DNA of 64,000 nt, from assembly GCA_017535315.1 (NCBI GenBank), contig JAFXUD010000049.1, positions 1-64,000 on the forward strand, written 5' to 3'. Of the stretch, positions 60,955-64,000 are shown one piece after another. Position numbers and translations under genes: made by a program. The notes under the pieces were generated by a model that had not been told where the DNA came from, searched no databases, and saw only the letters and a program-made list of their open reading frames with translations. Numbering within the stretch: position 1 is the stretch's first letter; each line of letters begins with the position of its first letter. The stretch comes from Victivallales bacterium (GTDB lineage: Bacteria; Verrucomicrobiota; Lentisphaeria; Oligosphaerales; Oligosphaeraceae).

Positions 60955-61677
60955 TTACAACTGTTCGGTGACGGTGGTCAGGGCTAAAGTTTTTGTATCC
61001 AGTAACCTGAGGTATGTTTTTTTCTGTGGTTCGGACTCGAAGCTGAAGCGTCCGCCCATGAAGGCGGTGAGGCTGCCAAATGATACAGGGGGTTCTATCT
61101 CCCAGTGGAAATGTCCACCAGCCCAGAAGACAGGCGACGGAAAGGTTTCCAGGCGATGATGGATTGTAACAGGGACTTTCAGATAGCAGCATACGGCGGC
61201 TGGGCGGCTGCAACTGTTGGGGTAGGGCACATGTGTGCCAATGACGACAGTGGTTGACTCCGATTTGGTGAGTTCGTTTTCAAGCCACTGCCATTGCTGG
61301 TCTGTGAAGATGTGGTCACCCGAATTGGGGGTTAATGCGAAGGCCGTAACACCAGGAAGGCTTCTATTGACGCAGTTAAGCGGCTGTTCGTAGATTTCCT
61401 CGAAGAAGGGGTGTTCGCGGCGCAGTCCACACTCCAGAAAGGGGATGCCAAGTGCCTTGCGCCAGGAGAGATACTCTTCGAACAATTCTCTGCGATAAGG
61501 GGTCAGTTCATCCCTAAGACAGCCGTCTCGGGAGACTGTGTCGCCGAGGTTGATGACAAGGTCGAATTGGCTTTGGCGTATCCATGCGGCAAGGCGTTCC
61601 AGTCGTCGTTCCTCGAAGGCACGGGAGTTGCGATTGTCGCACAGATGGATGTCGCTGATGAACAGGATGGTGGACAT
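60955..61677 (-). CDS. calcineurin-like metallophosphoesterase
   Basis: The 240-aa soluble protein has DIH (Asp9, His11), GD (Asp46), TH (His149) and GGHFH (His189, His191), covering most ligands of the dimetal site. The central GNHE/D motif is not seen; FLECGLRREH occupies its place, so the site is unusual. It ends an operon with the histidine phosphatase gene 7 bases upstream. The substrate is unknown. Confidence 0.8.
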   Translation of the reverse strand: MSTILFISDIHLCDNRNSRAFEERRLERLAAWIRQSQFDLVINLGDTVSRDGCLRDELTPYRRELFEEYLSWRKALGIPFLECGLRREHPFFEEIYEQPLNCVNRSLPGVTAFALTPNSGDHIFTDQQWQWLENELTKSESTTVVIGTHVPYPNSCSRPAAVCCYLKVPVTIHHRLETFPSPVFWAGGHFHWEIEPPVSFGSLTAFMGGRFSFESEPQKKTYLRLLDTKTLALTTVTEQL

Positions 61678-61684
61678 TGGAGGA

Positions 61685-62356
61685 CTAACTTGGATCGGTG
61701 AGGTGCCGTTTGTTGCTGGTTACCATCTCATCGGGCATGAAATCGTAGCGTGCCAGCTCAACCATGACGGCGGAGCCGTCTGGGGCGACATCATATCGCG
61801 AGAGGGCGCAGTTCCAATAATATGAGGTGTCAATCTCCTGTCCGCTTCGCTTGAAGAAATTGCGTTTCAGGGCGCCGAGGGTGGCTCCGTGGCCAATTAA
61901 CAGGATGTCCTCGGCAGGGGGATTTGCCAGTAGCTCATCGACGAGCTCATTGACTCGCACGGAGACCTGTTCAACCTGCTCATTGGGGTCTTCTACTGTC
62001 CATGGAAATGGCAGAGTAGCGTCCGCCGCCAGGCGTGGAAACGCCTTGCGAATCTCCTCGATGGTCAGCCCCATGTAGGGAGCCGTGTAGATGCGCATCT
62101 CCTGCATACGTGGCTCCAGATAGAAGGTGAGGTTACACTCTTCGGCGATGATTTCGGCTGTGGTGACTGTCCGTACGAGCGGCGAGGAGATGATTCTTCC
62201 CTGAAAACCCTTGTTTTTCAGGTGGCGTCCAAGACAGTGCGCCTGCTCGACACCCAAGACGGAAAGCTCACGGTCCATAGGCGGGAACTCGTAGTTGGTC
62301 CCAGGTGGCAATCCCGTTAGCGCAGGCTGCCCATGACGTGCAAAACGGATAATCAT
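61685..62356 (-). CDS. histidine phosphatase family protein (phosphoglycerate mutase-like)
   Basis: The 223-aa protein from ATG 62356 has the RHG motif (ARHGQP, His8), Arg62, Glu86 (EPRMQEMR) and His156 (LIGHGATL), the complete branch-1 site. It overlaps the stop of the PHP gene as TGATG. Substrates in this family range from sugar phosphates to cobalamin intermediates; none can be chosen here. Confidence 0.85.
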   Translation of the reverse strand: MIIRFARHGQPALTGLPPGTNYEFPPMDRELSVLGVEQAHCLGRHLKNKGFQGRIISSPLVRTVTTAEIIAEECNLTFYLEPRMQEMRIYTAPYMGLTIEEIRKAFPRLAADATLPFPWTVEDPNEQVEQVSVRVNELVDELLANPPAEDILLIGHGATLGALKRNFFKRSGQEIDTSYYWNCALSRYDVAPDGSAVMVELARYDFMPDEMVTSNKRHLTDPS

Positions 62357-63102
62357 CAGAGGGGTTTCCAGTGGTATTCTTCTTGAAGTCCAAGTGAATC
62401 GGCCCATTGCGTGCGTTCAACGACCGCAGGGCATTTTCCCGTTGTATGTGCATCAGAACCGATTTCAAAGAGGATGTGATTGTCGCGAACCGCCTCCCAG
62501 AAACGGCGATAGGCTTCGTTCTGCAAGTCGCATCGGTTTATTTCCAGGGCGACATGGTGTTCTTTTGCCAGCTTTAGGATTTCCTGGAGGTATTCGTCTG
62601 GGATGAGGTCGTATCCCCAGCGGGGGATTATTCCCGCCCTTTCATAGCGGATTCCCTCGCCGAAGGGATGGCCGATGCAATCCACATTGCGGTTGTGGGT
62701 GAGTGCGTTTCGTATTCTATGGTATTCAACGCGGAGGTATTCATCCAAGGTTGTGATGATTGCAGGGGAAAGATGCACGGAGCCGATGATGTAATGGAGG
62801 CGGAGTTGTTTGCGTCCCTCTTCGCCGCATGCATCGGAGCCATCGTCCTGGAGGTCTGCTTCGACGCCCAGGTAGGTGTCTTGCCTGTCGAAACCATCGG
62901 AGTAGTACTCTTCGGAAAGTGCTTCCAGGCAGGAGAATGGGTGCTTTGGCGAGGTGTTGCAGTGCTCTATAATACCAACATAATGACATCCAACTGCCCG
63001 TGCCGCTGTCTGTTGCTGGGCTGCTGTCGGTCCAGCCTCCGCACCCTCTGGCCTTATTCGGTAGAAGGAAGCATGGATATGGTAGTCACTTTGTATCAGC
63101 AT
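62356..63102 (-). CDS. PHP-domain phosphoesterase (histidinol-phosphatase-like)
   Basis: The 248-aa protein has the PHP motifs DYHIH (His8, His10), IIEHCN (Glu46, His47), a GSVHLS/HPFGEG region and GSDAHTTG near residue 217. It is related to histidinol-phosphate phosphatases but short regions differ, so other sugar or nucleotide phosphates are possible. It overlaps the upstream pyruvyl transferase gene by 7 bases. Confidence 0.8.
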   Translation of the reverse strand: MLIQSDYHIHASFYRIRPEGAEAGPTAAQQQTAARAVGCHYVGIIEHCNTSPKHPFSCLEALSEEYYSDGFDRQDTYLGVEADLQDDGSDACGEEGRKQLRLHYIIGSVHLSPAIITTLDEYLRVEYHRIRNALTHNRNVDCIGHPFGEGIRYERAGIIPRWGYDLIPDEYLQEILKLAKEHHVALEINRCDLQNEAYRRFWEAVRDNHILFEIGSDAHTTGKCPAVVERTQWADSLGLQEEYHWKPL

Positions 63103-64000
63103 GTTGCATGTTTTTTGACTTTATCGACGGTCTTCGTAGCGAGTTCTTCGAGCCATAGTGCGATTTTACGGAGACGCGTACGTTCCTTGGGAAGGTCAGA
63201 AGTGACATCTTTGAAAACCTGGAACATCTGCTTGGAAGCATCGGGTGAATCAATGTCAACGAGCCTGTCAGACAGGCCCATATCGTTGATCATCTGGCGT
63301 TTTCGTCCACATTCGGCGAATGGACAATGGAGAATGGGAACCTCGTTGCCGATGGCCATGATCATGGAGTGCATCTCCTCGGAGGCAAGCAGAGCTGTTC
63401 GCTTATAGACGCCAAGCGCCTCCTCTGGCGTCCAGAAGTGGTCGAGGTAGATGGTGTTTGCCTGGGCAGCGGTGGAAAGCCTGTCGAAGATGTAGGTTTT
63501 GCCGAGACCGCCTTTGACAGTGTCTTTGGTTTCGTGTGCGATGACGACCTTGAACCCCGTGGCCGCAACTGCTTCGATAAAACCCTTTATCTGGGAGAGC
63601 TGGTATTCGAAGCGCTCTGTCGAGACGGCGTGTGAAATCATGTCCGACGGCTTGCCGTCAAGGTATGCGGGAAGCCGTGGTACGAAGATGACGAAGCGGT
63701 CTTTTTCAAGGTGGTGCTTGGCAAGGAATGCGTCTGCGTAAGCCTCGTCAGAGCGGTGGAAAAAGACGGTGGTGTCGGGGCGGAAGTCGTTCTCCTTGAA
63801 CTCATAGCCGCATTGTTTCAGGTAGTTTATGGAATCCTTGTCGCGGTTATAGACGAACTCGGCCTCCTTGAAAAGCTGCTTGTAAACCAGTGTGAGCGGC
63901 CAGGCCACATAGTCGATGGACTGCGAGCCAATGCCGTAGGGGATGCCCTTAACGCGTGCGATGAGCAGAGACATGGAGTAGGGGAGGGCGAAATCATAGA
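63096..64000 (-). CDS. polysaccharide pyruvyl transferase family protein (partial, 5' end beyond window)
   Basis: The frame is open to the window edge: the codons before MSLLIARVKG read YDFALPYS, so the start lies outside. At least 300 residues are seen, with KGIPYGIGSQSID and a C-terminal half containing ERFEYQLSQIKGFIEA, KVVIAHETKD, LLASEEMHSMIMAIGNEVPIL, matching the PS_pyruv_trans fold (CsaB, WcaK-like). It would add ketal-linked pyruvate to a surface glycan. First visible gene of the minus-strand operon. Confidence 0.8.
   Translation of the reverse strand, partial: YDFALPYSMSLLIARVKGIPYGIGSQSIDYVAWPLTLVYKQLFKEAEFVYNRDKDSINYLKQCGYEFKENDFRPDTTVFFHRSDEAYADAFLAKHHLEKDRFVIFVPRLPAYLDGKPSDMISHAVSTERFEYQLSQIKGFIEAVAATGFKVVIAHETKDTVKGGLGKTYIFDRLSTAAQANTIYLDHFWTPEEALGVYKRTALLASEEMHSMIMAIGNEVPILHCPFAECGRKRQMINDMGLSDRLVDIDSPDASKQMFQVFKDVTSDLPKERTRLRKIALWLEELATKTVDKVKKHATC

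Overview
The window looks like a chromosomal segment of a PVC-group bacterium, most likely Lentisphaerota (Victivallales-like), probably host-associated. This rests on family content (three DUF4838 proteins, a four-repeat SUMF1-like exported protein, a DUF6785-type membrane protein, a GH50-like enzyme, giant exported glycosidases). No rRNA or taxonomic marker is present. I saw no tRNA, rRNA, CRISPR array or complete IS.

Layout. 0.2-4.1 kb: exported protein with four SUMF1-like repeats, followed by a hairpin and decayed gene fragments around a small Cys-rich ORF. 4.9-9.0 kb: cassette A1 (minus strand), two CesT-like chaperones and a 1063-aa substrate. 9.3-12.3 kb: cupin lipoprotein and DUF4838 protein sharing an upstream motif. 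12.7-15.4 kb: cassette B1, a large protein broken by one in-frame TAA, then its chaperone. 15.7-16.8 kb: sugar-acid dehydratase of the enolase superfamily. 16.9-21.4 kb: cassette B2, chaperone and 1265-aa protein (minus strand). 21.7-34.2 kb: glycan catabolism (ManA-like isomerase, GH5-like hydrolase, two DUF4838 proteins, giant glycosidase). 34.3-37.4 kb: FrhB-like Fe-S protein, QueD-like protein and a divergent unknown. 37.7-42.3 kb: cassette A2, paralogous to A1. 42.8-50.7 kb: GH50-like enzyme, DUF4143 ATPase, second giant glycosidase. 50.9-55.6 kb: minus-strand operon (ACT protein, acid phosphatase, TsaC, MFS transporter, PyrK, LD-carboxypeptidase). 55.8-60.9 kb: plus-strand acetyl-esterase-like, DUF6785, arylamine N-acetyltransferase and TlyA genes. 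61.0-64.0 kb: minus-strand operon (pyruvyl transferase, PHP, histidine phosphatase, metallophosphoesterase).

The most unusual content is four cassettes pairing small acidic proteins resembling type III secretion chaperones (CesT/Tir-chaperone fold) with giant proteins of no recognised family. They fall into two paralogous classes: A (two different chaperones, then the giant protein) and B (one chaperone). RBSs lie inside the preceding gene and stops nearly abut starts, so the partners are probably co-translated and bind each other. No secretion apparatus gene is in the window, so type III export is inference.

The rest is mainly polysaccharide foraging: exported or lipid-anchored glycosidases, DUF4838 and esterase proteins with cytoplasmic sugar isomerase and dehydratase. 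Short mobile repeats are scattered between genes, including a MITE-like element with inverted ends and an 8-bp target duplication covering the stop codon of the LD-carboxypeptidase gene, and hairpin-rich GC repeats, one sitting between chaperone and substrate in cassette B2.
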